Notes: a model not told the origin generated them from the sequence alone. Counted from the first letter of the stretch, positions 33,396 through 42,968 are shown. The stretch is 64,000 bases of DNA from Natronohydrobacter thiooxidans (GCF_001884735.1 NZ_MJAP01000002.1:186001-250000), one strand, 5' to 3'. Numbers and translations are program-made.

Positions 33396-34855
33396 GCGCG
33401 GCACTGCCTGTTCTGATCCTGCTGACCTCGCTGGTGCCGGCGGGCGTGACTTTCTTTCTCGCGCAAGACAGCCACAGCCTGCGCAACGGGCTGAACCTTG
33501 GCGGGGCGATCCTGAAACTGGGGCTGATCGGCTGGATGCTGTTTTCCGTGGCGGGCGGCGCCAGCTATGAGGCGATTTTGCCCCTCGCGCCCGGCCTCGT
33601 GATGCTGCTGCGCGTGGATGCGCTGGCGCTGCTGTTCATCTCGCTCTCGGCGACATTGTGGTTCCTGACCACGATCTACGCCATCGCCTATTTCGGCACC
33701 AAGGCCGAGTTGTCACGTTTCTTCGGGTTTTTCAGCCTCTGCGTGGCGGCAACTACGGGGCTGGCGCTTTCAGGCTCGCTGATCTCGTTCTTTATCTTCT
33801 TCGAGTTGCTGACCCTGTCAACATGGCCGCTGGTTGCCCACAAGCAGGACAAGCCGTCCTTGTCAGCGGCGCGCCTGTATCTGGTTTACGCCCTGCCCGG
33901 TTCTGCGGCGCTGCTCTGGGCGATTATCTGGCTGGAAAGCGCCACCGGGCCGGTGCTGTTCACCGACCCGCCTGACCTGAGCGTGCTGGAGCCAGGCGCG
34001 CTGCGCGCCATCTTCGCGCTGTTCATCATCGGCGTCGGGGTCAAGGCCGCGATCGTGCCGCTGCATGGCTGGCTGCCCGCAGCGATGGCAGCCCCCGCGC
34101 CAGTCTCGGCCCTGCTGCACGCGGTGGCCGTGGTCAAGGCCGGGGCCTTCGGGGTTGTGCGCATCATCTATGATGTGTTCGGCGCGGCCAATGTCGTGGC
34201 GCTGGGGGTGGGCGTGCCGCTGGCGGTGCTTGCCTCTGCAACCATCATCTGGGGATCGCTGCGCGCCTTGCAGCAGGACGAGATCAAGAAGCGGCTGGCA
34301 TTTTCGACCGTCAGTCAGGTCAGCTACATCGTGCTCGGCGCAGCGCTGGCCAGTCCTTTGGCGATGATCGGCGGGCTGGTGCATCTGATCCATCAGGGGC
34401 TGATGAAGATCACCCTGTTTTTCTGTGCTGGCATCTATGACGAGCGCGCGGGCGTCAGGACCATCGCCGGGCTGAACGGGCTGGGTCCGCGCATGCCCTG
34501 GACCTCCGCCTGTTTCAGTCTGGGGGCCCTGGGTATGATCGGCCTGCCGCCGCTGGCGGGGTTTGTCAGCAAATTCTATCTCGGGCTCGGTGGGCTGGAT
34601 GCAGGCGCGCCATGGGTCTTGGGCGTACTTGTGGCCTCGACCTTGCTGAACGCGGCGTATTTTCTGCCGCTGCTGTACCGATTGTGGTTTCTGCCCGCAG
34701 CCGAGGATGCAACCGGCGATGAGCGCGCACCGGCTCTGGTCGGACCTGCCGTCGTGACGGCGCTGGCCACGCTTGGCGTGGGTTTGCTGGCGGCCAGCCC
34801 GATCAGCCCGCTGGGCTGGGCGACGCTGATCGTCACACGGGAATACGGGCCATGA
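33392..34855 (+). CDS. Second NuoL/M/N-like proton-conducting subunit
   Basis: A 487-residue product from the ATG that overlaps the mrpD stop. Signatures include FFIFFELLTLSTWPLVAHKQ (helix-5 Glu), GVGVKAAIVPLHGWLPAAMAAPAPVSALLHAVAVVKAG-type sequence near residues 215-250, and LAFSTVSQVSYIVLGAAL. It is a full-length antiporter-like subunit distinct from the preceding MrpD, more like HyfF/NuoM-type members. Its presence beside MrpD gives the complex an extra putative ion channel. Confidence 0.85.
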   Translation: MSAALPVLILLTSLVPAGVTFFLAQDSHSLRNGLNLGGAILKLGLIGWMLFSVAGGASYEAILPLAPGLVMLLRVDALALLFISLSATLWFLTTIYAIAYFGTKAELSRFFGFFSLCVAATTGLALSGSLISFFIFFELLTLSTWPLVAHKQDKPSLSAARLYLVYALPGSAALLWAIIWLESATGPVLFTDPPDLSVLEPGALRAIFALFIIGVGVKAAIVPLHGWLPAAMAAPAPVSALLHAVAVVKAGAFGVVRIIYDVFGAANVVALGVGVPLAVLASATIIWGSLRALQQDEIKKRLAFSTVSQVSYIVLGAALASPLAMIGGLVHLIHQGLMKITLFFCAGIYDERAGVRTIAGLNGLGPRMPWTSACFSLGALGMIGLPPLAGFVSKFYLGLGGLDAGAPWVLGVLVASTLLNAAYFLPLLYRLWFLPAAEDATGDERAPALVGPAVVTALATLGVGLLAASPISPLGWATLIVTREYGP

Positions 34856-36498
34856 ATGCGCTGCTGCCTTTTGCCGTCCTCATCTGGCCGCTTCTGCTGG
34901 GCCTTGTTCCGGCTGTGCCGCGCTGGCGCCCCCATGCGCTGTGGATCCTGCCACTGGCGCCCCTGCCTGCGCTGGGACTGGCCCTCGCGGGCGCGCCGGG
35001 CGCGATCTTCCTGCCCGATCTGTTGCTTGGCGTGCATCTGGCCGCTGTGCCCGGGGGCGCGCTGTATCTCGGCATGACGGCGCTGGTCTGGGCTGCGGCA
35101 GGGGTGCATGCCGCGCTCACGCTGCCACCCGGTCCGAAGGCGGGCGCTCTGACGGGGTTCTGGTGCCTGACGCTCGCGGGCAACCTTGGGGTATTTCTCG
35201 CAGGCGATGTCGTCACCTTCTATCTGGCATTCGCCGCAGTATCGCTGGCCGCATGGTTTCTGGTGGTTCATGAGCGGACGAAAAAGGCGCTGGCGGCGGG
35301 AAAACTCTATATCACGCTTGCAATCCTGGGCGAGGCAGCATTGCTGATCGGGCTGATGATCGGCGCAGCCGCAGCAGAGGATTTGCGGGTCTCTTCCGTG
35401 CGCGCCGCGCTGCCCGATGCGCCGCTGGGGCCATTCGGGATCGCTGCGCTTCTCGTGGGCTTCGGCATCAAGGCCGGGATGATCCCGTTGCATCTGTGGC
35501 TGCCGGTCGCGCATCCGGCGGCTCCCGTGCCCGGCTCGGCGGTGCTGTCAGGGGCGATTGTCAAGGCCGGGCTGATCGGCATGATCCTCTTCATACCTGT
35601 CGCGTCGGGTTGGGGCAGTCTTCTGGTCGTGGCGGGGCTGATCGGAGCATTCGCGGCCGCGCTCTGGGGCCTGACACAACAAGACCCCAAGGCCGTGCTG
35701 GCCTATTCCACTGTCAGCCAGATGGGGCTGCTGCTGACGCTGGTCGGCGCGGGATCCAGCCACGTGGCCTTTTATGCGCTGCATCATGGCCTTGCCAAGG
35801 CCGCAATGTTTCTCTGTGTCGGCGTTGTGGCGGCCGCAGCCACCCCGCGCGCACGCCTGCTGACGCTAACAATTGCCGGGATCATGGCGCTCTCGGTATC
35901 CGGTTTTCCGCTCTCGGGGGGCGCATTGGCCAAGCTGGCGAGCAAAGAAGGCCTGTCCGATCCGCTGGTGCTCGCCCTGACACTCAGCAGCATGACCACA
36001 ACGCTGGTGCTGGGCTGGTTCATGCTGCGCCTTGCACGGCATCACGCGACACGCGGCCACAGGCCGGTCTGGCCCGGCCTCTTTGCAGGCGCAGCATTCC
36101 TGGCGGCGCTGGCGCTTCTGGTGCCATGGTTTCTCTGGGAGCGCGTGACCGGGTTGCAGGGCACCTATCCCCTCGGGCAAGCGAATATTCTCGCAGGGCT
36201 GTGGCCGGTCATGCTGGGGCTGGTTGCCGTCGCGGTGCTGCGTGCCCGTGCCATGCCAAGCTACCCGCCCGGCGATCTGCTTGCGCTTCTCGAAATGCTT
36301 CGGGCGCGGCTGATACTGGTGCAGAAAGCAGCACCGCAGTCGCGCCGGAACTTCACGATAGGCCACAGGCGCAGAATACTGCGCATCCTTCTGAGGTCCA
36401 GACGTGCCGACAGCTTTTTTCAGCCCTGGCCGCATGCGGGGTTTCTTCTGACGGTGGTGACACTCGCATTCGCAATCTCGATTTGGCTGCCTAACTAG
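34852..36498 (+). CDS. Third NuoL/M/N-like proton-conducting subunit, C-terminal extension
   Basis: The 548-residue product overlaps the previous gene by ATGA. It has about 14 membrane helices with the family pattern: FGIKAGMIPLHLWLPVAHPAA, VKAGLIGMILF, LAYSTVSQMGLLLTLVG and LHHGLAKAAMFLCVG. After the core there is a cytoplasmic, Arg-rich segment (about 480-520: APQSRRNFTIGHRRRILRILLRSRR) and one final membrane helix. The conserved Glu region is altered: LAGDVVTFYLAFAAVSLAAWF lacks the usual 'FFElltL' glutamate. This may make it structural rather than pumping (inference). Confidence 0.82.
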   Translation: MNALLPFAVLIWPLLLGLVPAVPRWRPHALWILPLAPLPALGLALAGAPGAIFLPDLLLGVHLAAVPGGALYLGMTALVWAAAGVHAALTLPPGPKAGALTGFWCLTLAGNLGVFLAGDVVTFYLAFAAVSLAAWFLVVHERTKKALAAGKLYITLAILGEAALLIGLMIGAAAAEDLRVSSVRAALPDAPLGPFGIAALLVGFGIKAGMIPLHLWLPVAHPAAPVPGSAVLSGAIVKAGLIGMILFIPVASGWGSLLVVAGLIGAFAAALWGLTQQDPKAVLAYSTVSQMGLLLTLVGAGSSHVAFYALHHGLAKAAMFLCVGVVAAAATPRARLLTLTIAGIMALSVSGFPLSGGALAKLASKEGLSDPLVLALTLSSMTTTLVLGWFMLRLARHHATRGHRPVWPGLFAGAAFLAALALLVPWFLWERVTGLQGTYPLGQANILAGLWPVMLGLVAVAVLRARAMPSYPPGDLLALLEMLRARLILVQKAAPQSRRNFTIGHRRRILRILLRSRRADSFFQPWPHAGFLLTVVTLAFAISIWLPN

Positions 36499-37105
36499 AT
36501 GCCTTCGGACGAAGGTGCAGGCGGGGAAAAGCGCAGCGATACCGCGCGGGTTGCGTCGCTGGCGGTGCATTACAAACTCACCCAGGACTGGGCGGTCTTC
36601 GGGTCTGTGTCGCAGCCCGAGCGCGCGCGCTGGTGCGGGCTTTTCCTATGGCGGGCGCGATCTTTTCGCCAATGGCGACAGCCTGGATTTCAAGCTGACC
36701 GTGTTCAACACCCGCATCAAGGACAAGATCGAACGGCCCGGAAATGCCGTTCCCGGCCCGACCTATGCCAATATCGCCCGCGCCCGGATCCGCGGGGTCG
36801 AGCTTGAAGGCGGCTATGATGCTGAAACTATCTTCGGCAAATTCGCCTATTCGCGGATCCTCGGCACGGACCAGACGACCGGTGCGCGGCTGAATTCCAC
36901 CCCTGCGGATGAACTGGTGCTGGAACTCGGGGCGCGGGCCTTCGATCAGACGCTGGAATATGGCTGGCGCGGGACATTCCTGCGCAAGGCCAGCCGCGCC
37001 GATGGCGAGGCTTTCCCCGGCTACGGCGTCAATGATCTCGCCAGCAACGAAGCCCGCCGGGGCCGCTATATCCGCCTGTTGATCGGACGGCAGTTCAGTT
37101 GGTAA
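36499..37105 (+). pseudogene. TonB-dependent receptor, C-terminal remnant with frameshift
   Basis: Bases up to about 36630 read, in frame with 36499, as VASLAVHYKLTQDWAVFGSVSQPERA, a typical barrel strand pair of hemoglobin/transferrin-type TonB-dependent receptors. The reading then continues in the +1 frame as FSYGGRDLFANGDSLDFKLTVFNTRIKDKI and runs on to the usual C-terminal barrel end, with an aromatic last residue (IRLLIGRQFSW). Everything upstream (plug domain and most of the barrel) is gone, and a block is missing at the frame change. The gene is clearly dead. It abuts the antiporter operon, so a rearrangement boundary probably lies near 36,500. Confidence 0.75.
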
Positions 37106-37545
37106 CGTCTCCCGCTCGGGACTGCAGGTCGCGAAGAGGGCTGCTATGCGCCGCGCGGCAGGCGGGGTATCTCGCCTTCGAATGCCCGGAAGGGCCGGAA
37201 AGGATGCCCGGACGCCGGATTTCGGCAAGCCACGGCATCCCGCTCAGGTCTTCCCGGGCAGAATGACGCCCGGCCAAACACCGATAGGGTGAATGGATCG
37301 GGGCGCAACTAGGGCCGTTCTCGATCCGCTTGCGCCACAGCCTGCTTTCATGCCCCCGGACTTCATCTTGCCGAAAAATACTCTCGCCGAAGGCAACGGG
37401 CCGCAAGGCCCGTCCCCCTTTCAACTGCGCATGTGGCGCAGTCGGCTCAAGCTGGTCGAAATGCACTTTAGGGCCAATAGTTCGGATCACAGCCAGATCG
37501 GAACGCACCCGGCCGGGCCTTTGATGACTGCAATCCGCCGACTGC
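37106..37545. other. Intergenic stretch, one small hairpin, no supported gene
   Basis: No convincing coding frame. A hairpin with perfect 7-base arms (ACGGGCC/GGCCCGT, GCAA loop) at 37396-37413 lies about 130 bases beyond the dnaE2 stop and could serve as a weak terminator; no T-run follows on the minus strand. Confidence 0.4.
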
Positions 37546-40500
37546 TCAATGAAAATCGCGGCTGGGAAACAGCCGTTTGGCCTGTTCGCGCGGGTGGCGG
37601 GCCCGAGCTGGGTGGCGGGGCGGGTGGCGTGGCGGGCGGGGGGCATCATCGGCCTGCGGGGCCGTGGCCCCGACCGTTTCCCCCAAAGGATGGCCCAACC
37701 CGGCCAGCCGGGGCGAGAGATCCTCGATCAGATCGGCAATCAGATGCACGACGATCCCCTCGCGCTCGATCCGCCCGGTGACGCGCAACAGTCGTCCACC
37801 CATGACGATGCGGCGGAAACGGTCATTGACCCGTGGCCAGACCACCACATTGCAGACCCCGGTCTCATCCTCCAGCGTCAGGAAGATCACGCCTGAAGCC
37901 GTGCCAGGCCGCTGCCGGGTGATCACCAGCCCGCAGACAGAAACCCGCCCCAATGGCACTTCCGGCAACTGGTCATGCGGCGTCAGACCGGAAATGGCCG
38001 GGCGCAGCAATTCCATCGGATGGGCGCGCAGGCTCAGGCGCAGGGCAAGGTAATCCTCGACCATCTCTTCGCCCAGATGCATCGCGGGCAGGGGAACGAC
38101 CGGCTCGCGCAGCCCCTCGCCATCAATCGGATCAGCAAAGAGCGGCAAGGGCGCAGGCGCACGGATCGCCCGCACCACCCAGAGCGCATCGCGCCGCGTC
38201 AGGCCCTGCCCGGAAAAGGCATCGGCCTCGGCCAGCCGTTCCAGCACCGCCGGTTGCACGCCCGCGCGCAGCCACAGGCTTTCAGGATCGGGATAGCCAT
38301 TGCCGCGCGCCTGCGTGATCCATTCGGCATCGTCCCGCCGGAACCCCTTGATCTGGCGAAACCCGAGCCGCAGCGCCAGCGCCCCGTCGCCGCGCCGCTC
38401 CAGCCGGTTGTCCCATTGCGAATGATTCACGCAGACCGGCCGGATCTCGACCCCATGCTCGCGTGCATCGCGCACGATCTGCGCCGGGGCATAGAAGCCC
38501 ATCGGTTGGCTGTTCAGCAATGCGCAGGCAAAGATCGCCGGATGATGGCATTTCAGCCAGGACGAGACATAGGTCAGCATGGCAAAGGCGGCGGCATGGC
38601 TTTCGGGGAAGCCGTAATCGGCAAACCCCTCGATCTGGGCAAAACAGGCTTCGGCCACGTCGCGGGCATAGCCATTGGCCAGCATGCCGGTCACAAAGCG
38701 CTCGCGATGCTGGCCAATCGTGCCCATGCGCCGGAACGAGGCCAGCGAGCGGCGCAGCTGATCAGCCTCTTCCGGCGTATAGCCCGCCCCCACCACGGCG
38801 ATCTGCATCGCCTGTTCCTGAAACAGCGGCACGCCGAGGGTTTTCGCGGTCACGGCCTCCAGCGCCGGGCCAAAGGGTTCGGGCGCCTCCAGCCCCTGCC
38901 TGCGCCGGATATAGGGTTTGACCATGCCGCCCTGAATGGGGCCGGGGCGCACGATGGCCACTTCGATCACCAGATCATAGAAGCAGCGCGGCTTCATGCG
39001 CGGCAGGAAATTCATCTGCGCCCGGCTTTCGACCTGAAACACCCCCACCGCATCGGCCTTTTGCAGCATTGCATAGGTGACGGCATCTTCCTGCGGCACG
39101 CTGGCCAATGTCAGATCGGTCCGGTCATATTCGCGCAGCAGGTCAAAGGCCTTGCGGATGCAACTCAGCATCCCCAGACTCAGCACATCGACCTTGAGAA
39201 TGCCCAAAGCGTCGATATCGTCCTTGTCCCATTCGATCACGGTACGGTTTTCCATCGCGGCATTCTCGATCGGGCAAAGCTCATCCAGCCGGCCCTTGGT
39301 GATCACGAACCCGCCGACATGCTGGCTCAGATGGCGCGGAAAGCCGATGATCTCGCGGATCAGGCGGATGGTCTGGGACAGGCGGCGATCCTCGGGGTTC
39401 AGGCCCAGCTCGCGCATCCGCTCAGGGTCGGCGCCACGGTTCGAATGCCCCCAGATCTGCCCCGACAGGGCGGCGGTGACATCGGCGCTCAGCCCCATGG
39501 CCTTGCCCACCTCGCGGATCGCGGCGCGCGCGCGGAAATGGATCACCGTGGCGCAAAGCCCGGCGCGGTGGCGGCCATATTTCTCATAGATCCACTGGAT
39601 CACCTCTTCGCGCCGCTCATGTTCGAAATCGACATCGATATCGGGCGGTTCGCCGCGATGGCGCGAGATGAAACGTTCCACCACCATGCCGATCATCTCG
39701 GGGCTGACATCGGTGATGCCCAGCAGATAGCACAGGATCGAATTCGCCGCCGAACCGCGCCCCTGACACAGGATGCCGCGGGCGCGTGCTTCGGTCACGA
39801 TATCATGCACGGTCAGGAAATAGGCGGCGTAGTTCAGATCGCTGACCAGCGCCAGCTCCTTCGCCATCAACGCCTGCGCCCGCGTGGGCGCGCCCTGCGG
39901 ATAGCGCCGCACCATCCCCTCGCGCGCCAGCCGCGCCAGCCGCTCCTGCGGGGCTTCGTTCTGCGCAATCTCATCAGGGTATTCATAGCTCAACTCGCCC
40001 AGATCAAAGCCGCAGCGCGCGGCGATCTCCAGCGTGCGGCGGATCGCGGCGGGGTGGTGGCGGTAAAGCCGGGCCATCTCGGTCGGACCTTTCAGGCGGC
40101 GCTCAGTATTGGGCAGGGCGCGGGTGCCGATCCGGTCGATGGTCAGCCCCTCGCGCAGGCAGGTCAGCACATCGGCCAACTGCCGCCGCGCGGCATGATG
40201 CATCAGCACATCCCCCAGCGCCACCATCGGCGCCGAGGCCCGCAACGCCAGTTGCGCACAGGCGTTGAACCAGGCCTGATCGGTGCCATCATAGCGCGGC
40301 GCGGCCCCCAGAAACACCTGCCCCGGATAGCACCGCTGCAAGGCGCGGAGCGGCGCTTCCGCCTGCATCAGATCGGCCGTGCTCCAGCTTGACGGGGGCA
40401 GGGCAATCAGGATCATGCCCCGGCAGCCGCTTTCCAGATCGCGCAGATCCAGATGGCATTCGCCCTTGTCCGCGCGCCGCTTGCCCTGTGTCAAGAGCCG

Positions 40501-40878
40501 CGACAGCCGCTGATAGGCCGCGCGGTCGCAGGGCAGGGCCAGCCAGTGCAGCGGGCAATCGCGCAGCACCAGCCGCGCGCCCACGATCAGCCGGGGCAGG
40601 GCCCCCGGCGGGGGCAGGGGCAATTCGCGCGCCGCCACTTCCTGCCGCGACGAGGCATCCACCCGCGTGCCGGACCGCACCCGCAGACCCTGCGCGGCCT
40701 CCTGGCGCAGGGTTTTCAGCGCCGACCAGGCCCGCACCACCCCGGCCAGAGAATTGCGGTCGGTGATGGCCAGCGCGCTCAGCCCCAGTTCGGCGGCGCG
40801 CAGCACCAGTTCCTCAGGGTGCGACGCCCCCCGCAGAAAGGTGAAATTCGAGGTCACGCAAAGCTCGGCATAGCTCAT
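37546..40878 (-). CDS. dnaE2: Error-prone DNA polymerase DnaE2
   Basis: A 1,110-residue C-family polymerase in the DnaE2 length range. The N-terminal PHP domain opens MSYAELCVTSNFTFLRGASHPEEL. The catalytic palm shows PDIDVDFEHERR and the central region DKDDIDALGILKVDVLSLGML. A helix-hairpin-helix and OB-fold (about 960-1060, SVCGLVITRQRPGTASGVIFLTLED) follow, and the C-terminus ends in the family-typical RLFPSRDFH. DnaE2 performs translesion synthesis with ImuA and ImuB in SOS mutagenesis. It overlaps imuB by ATGA and is the last gene of the cassette. Confidence 0.95.
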   Translation of the reverse strand: MSYAELCVTSNFTFLRGASHPEELVLRAAELGLSALAITDRNSLAGVVRAWSALKTLRQEAAQGLRVRSGTRVDASSRQEVAARELPLPPPGALPRLIVGARLVLRDCPLHWLALPCDRAAYQRLSRLLTQGKRRADKGECHLDLRDLESGCRGMILIALPPSSWSTADLMQAEAPLRALQRCYPGQVFLGAAPRYDGTDQAWFNACAQLALRASAPMVALGDVLMHHAARRQLADVLTCLREGLTIDRIGTRALPNTERRLKGPTEMARLYRHHPAAIRRTLEIAARCGFDLGELSYEYPDEIAQNEAPQERLARLAREGMVRRYPQGAPTRAQALMAKELALVSDLNYAAYFLTVHDIVTEARARGILCQGRGSAANSILCYLLGITDVSPEMIGMVVERFISRHRGEPPDIDVDFEHERREEVIQWIYEKYGRHRAGLCATVIHFRARAAIREVGKAMGLSADVTAALSGQIWGHSNRGADPERMRELGLNPEDRRLSQTIRLIREIIGFPRHLSQHVGGFVITKGRLDELCPIENAAMENRTVIEWDKDDIDALGILKVDVLSLGMLSCIRKAFDLLREYDRTDLTLASVPQEDAVTYAMLQKADAVGVFQVESRAQMNFLPRMKPRCFYDLVIEVAIVRPGPIQGGMVKPYIRRRQGLEAPEPFGPALEAVTAKTLGVPLFQEQAMQIAVVGAGYTPEEADQLRRSLASFRRMGTIGQHRERFVTGMLANGYARDVAEACFAQIEGFADYGFPESHAAAFAMLTYVSSWLKCHHPAIFACALLNSQPMGFYAPAQIVRDAREHGVEIRPVCVNHSQWDNRLERRGDGALALRLGFRQIKGFRRDDAEWITQARGNGYPDPESLWLRAGVQPAVLERLAEADAFSGQGLTRRDALWVVRAIRAPAPLPLFADPIDGEGLREPVVPLPAMHLGEEMVEDYLALRLSLRAHPMELLRPAISGLTPHDQLPEVPLGRVSVCGLVITRQRPGTASGVIFLTLEDETGVCNVVVWPRVNDRFRRIVMGGRLLRVTGRIEREGIVVHLIADLIEDLSPRLAGLGHPLGETVGATAPQADDAPRPPRHPPRHPARARHPREQAKRLFPSRDFH

Positions 40879-42323
40879 GCGAATTCCCCCTGCACGAACC
40901 AGCCGGGGTTTTGCGGCGTGTGAAACAGCCAGAGCCGTCGGCCCTGCCGGGTCTCGACGCGCCAGTAATCGCGCATGCCATGGCGCCAGCCCTCATCCTC
41001 CAGCCACCATTCCGGGGCGATGCGCTCTGGTCCGGTGGCGCGCGCCGTGTGCAGGATCATGCGTCGCCAGCGAAACCGCGCGGGCGGCGCGCTGCCATTG
41101 GCGGCGATGGGCTCGGGCGCGAACAGGCGCAAGGGCCGGGGCGGGGTGCTGTGCCAGCCGGTTTCGGGCGTGCTATGGGCCGCCGGGGCGATCAGGAAGC
41201 TGCGTTCGGGAATATGGCTGTCGGCGGGCAGGAAACGCAGCACATTCTCCAGCCCGATCCGGGTGCCGATCCGGGTGATCAGATCGCTCAGCCGATCCCC
41301 CTGTTGCGGTGCCGCACCCAGCCCCAGCTGCTGCGTGGCAAGCGGCTCGACCAGCGTGGCCTCAAGCCGGATCTGGTCAATGCCGAAACCGGCATCGACC
41401 TCGGCCAGACCGCGCTCGAACAGCGGCAGGATACGCGCCGCATCGCGCATCGGCGCGGCCAGACGCAATTCCACCTGCTGGCTGCCCTGATCGACCCGGC
41501 GCAGGGTCAGCATCAACCGCCGCGCACCGCTGTCCTGCGCCCGCAGCTTCGTGCAGAGCGCGCCGAGCAGGCGTTCGGTGCCCGCCATGACATCGCCCAG
41601 CAGGCCGATGGGCTCGGGCAGGCTGAGCCGCACCCCGTAATGCACCGGCTCGGGTGCGGGGGCGAGCGGCTCGGGCATCCGGCCCAGCGCCTGATCCAGC
41701 CGTATCAGCAGCCCCGGCCCGAAGCGGCGGGCCAGTGGCGCGCGCGCGGCCCCGGCCAGATCACCGATGCGGCGCAACCCCATACGTTCCAGCGCGGTGC
41801 AGGTCTGTGCATCCAGCCGCAGCGCCGCCACGGGCAGCGCCAGCAGCGGCTGTTTCCCCTCGCCGTAATGCGCGTAGGCCCAGGCCGCGCCCCGCGTCTC
41901 TCCCGCCCCCAGCCGCAGGCTCAGCCCCATCGCCGCCATGCGGGCGCGCATATCGGCCAGCATCGCCGCCTCGCCGCCCCACAGATGCGCCGCGCCGGTA
42001 ATATCCAGCACCAGCCCGTCGGGGCCCTCTAGGCCAACCCAGGGGCACCAGCGCAGCGCCCAACGGCGCAGCGCCACCAGAAACCGCGCATCCTGTTCCG
42101 GTCTGGCGGGGCGGCTGATCAGCTCCGGGCAGAAGGCGCGGGCATCGGCCAGCCCCATGCCCCGGTCAAGCCCGGCGCGTTCGGCGGCTTCATTGACGCA
42201 ATACAGCCGTTCGGCATTGCCCTGCCGCGCCACCAGCGCGAAGGCTCCGTCAACCGGGCAGGCCCGCAGGGCCCGGTCGCTCGCCAGCCGGGGAAACCAC
42301 ATGCAGATGACGCGCCTGTTCAT
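40875..42323 (-). CDS. imuB: ImuB, Y-family polymerase-like mutagenesis protein
   Basis: A 482-residue product from ATG 42323 (MNRRVICMWFPRLASDRALR, the usual ImuB opening); ATG 42335 is an alternative. The protein shows the Y-family fold without intact catalytic acidic residues, as expected for ImuB, which acts as a beta-clamp-binding hub for DnaE2. The start lies inside the 3' end of imuA, and a LexA-type box sits 26 bases before it. Its stop overlaps dnaE2. Confidence 0.92.
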   Translation of the reverse strand: MNRRVICMWFPRLASDRALRACPVDGAFALVARQGNAERLYCVNEAAERAGLDRGMGLADARAFCPELISRPARPEQDARFLVALRRWALRWCPWVGLEGPDGLVLDITGAAHLWGGEAAMLADMRARMAAMGLSLRLGAGETRGAAWAYAHYGEGKQPLLALPVAALRLDAQTCTALERMGLRRIGDLAGAARAPLARRFGPGLLIRLDQALGRMPEPLAPAPEPVHYGVRLSLPEPIGLLGDVMAGTERLLGALCTKLRAQDSGARRLMLTLRRVDQGSQQVELRLAAPMRDAARILPLFERGLAEVDAGFGIDQIRLEATLVEPLATQQLGLGAAPQQGDRLSDLITRIGTRIGLENVLRFLPADSHIPERSFLIAPAAHSTPETGWHSTPPRPLRLFAPEPIAANGSAPPARFRWRRMILHTARATGPERIAPEWWLEDEGWRHGMRDYWRVETRQGRRLWLFHTPQNPGWFVQGEFA

Positions 42324-42837
42324 CCCATCGAACATGCCAGGCCCCAATTGTTCCTGATTTGTTCTTTGTAACTTCCCACCGCATCAGAGTCGAGTCGCCT
42401 CCACCCTGATCCAGCACCGGCGCGGCATGCCAGCGGGACTCGGCGGCATTCGAGCCCATGCCCTCGGGGATCAGGCACAGCCCGGTCGCGCCCCCTGCCT
42501 TGGCCGCCAGCTGCAGTCGCCGCCCCTCGCGCAGATCCAGCGGGCGGGTGATTTCCAGCACCACAAAGGCCGGGCCGCCATCCCGCAGCGCCTCTTCCGC
42601 CACGGCAAGACTGTCGGTCTGGCTTTGCGTCCGTGCAAGCAGCAGCCGCGCCGGGTCCAGAAAGCCGCGCAGCCCCGGCGGATGCAGCGCCCCGGACTGC
42701 CACGCCGCGCTGATCCACAGGATATCGCCGCCACTGCGGGCCGCCATGATCGCGGCAAAGCTCGTGGCACCGGGGCCGTAAACCTCGTGGACACGGGCGG
42801 CACGCAGCAGCAGGGCAGGCGGGAAATCGGGCGACAT
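42250..42837 (-). CDS. imuA: ImuA, SOS mutagenesis accessory protein
   Basis: A 195-residue RecA/SulA-related protein: FPPALLLRAARVHEVYGPGATSFAAIMAA opening, GDILWISAAW and FVVLEITRPLDLREGRRLQLAAKAG. It ends with the family-typical ...RWEVTKNKSGTIGAWHVRWDE tail, so the C-terminus is intact. It is the first gene of imuA-imuB-dnaE2 and overlaps imuB by about 74 bases. ImuA is needed with ImuB and DnaE2 for damage-induced mutagenesis. No LexA box was seen in the 200 bases upstream of its start. Confidence 0.88.
   Translation of the reverse strand: MSPDFPPALLLRAARVHEVYGPGATSFAAIMAARSGGDILWISAAWQSGALHPPGLRGFLDPARLLLARTQSQTDSLAVAEEALRDGGPAFVVLEITRPLDLREGRRLQLAAKAGGATGLCLIPEGMGSNAAESRWHAAPVLDQGGGDSTLMRWEVTKNKSGTIGAWHVRWDEQARHLHVVSPAGERPGPAGLPG
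42350..42364 (-). promoter_or_regulatory. LexA (SOS) box GTTC-N7-GTTC inside imuA, upstream of imuB
   Basis: Both GTTC repeats are perfect with a 7-base spacer, the alphaproteobacterial LexA consensus (GAAC-N7-GAAC when read in the direction of the operon). It lies within the imuA 3' coding sequence (codons for KNKSGT), 26 bases before the imuB ATG. Confidence 0.7.
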
Positions 42838-42939
42838 GCCGCGAATGTAGGGCGGGGCTGGCGGAATTTCAAACCACCAGAAGGCCGCATGATGGCGCAG
42901 GCATGTTCAGCCCCCCGCGGGCGCGCAGCGATTTTCTGA

Positions 42940-42968
42940 TTGACAGAATCGGCGCGATCGCACATATG
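42940..42968 (+). promoter_or_regulatory. Predicted promoter of the lacI-sugar ABC operon
   Basis: TTGACA at 42940-42945 and CATATG at 42963-42968 with a 17-base spacer. The inverted-repeat operator begins inside the -10 element, as expected for a repressor that blocks its own operon. Confidence 0.5.

Noticed and set aside
37975..40392. An 805-codon plus-strand open frame opposite dnaE2
   Set aside because: dnaE2 is certain from its motifs; the antisense frame shows no family features and is a GC-driven shadow.
42838..42965. Searched for a LexA box upstream of imuA
   Set aside because: No GTTC-N7-GTTC or GAAC-N7-GAAC was found. TTCTG-N5-CAGAA near 42934 is palindromic but does not match LexA sites of this class.
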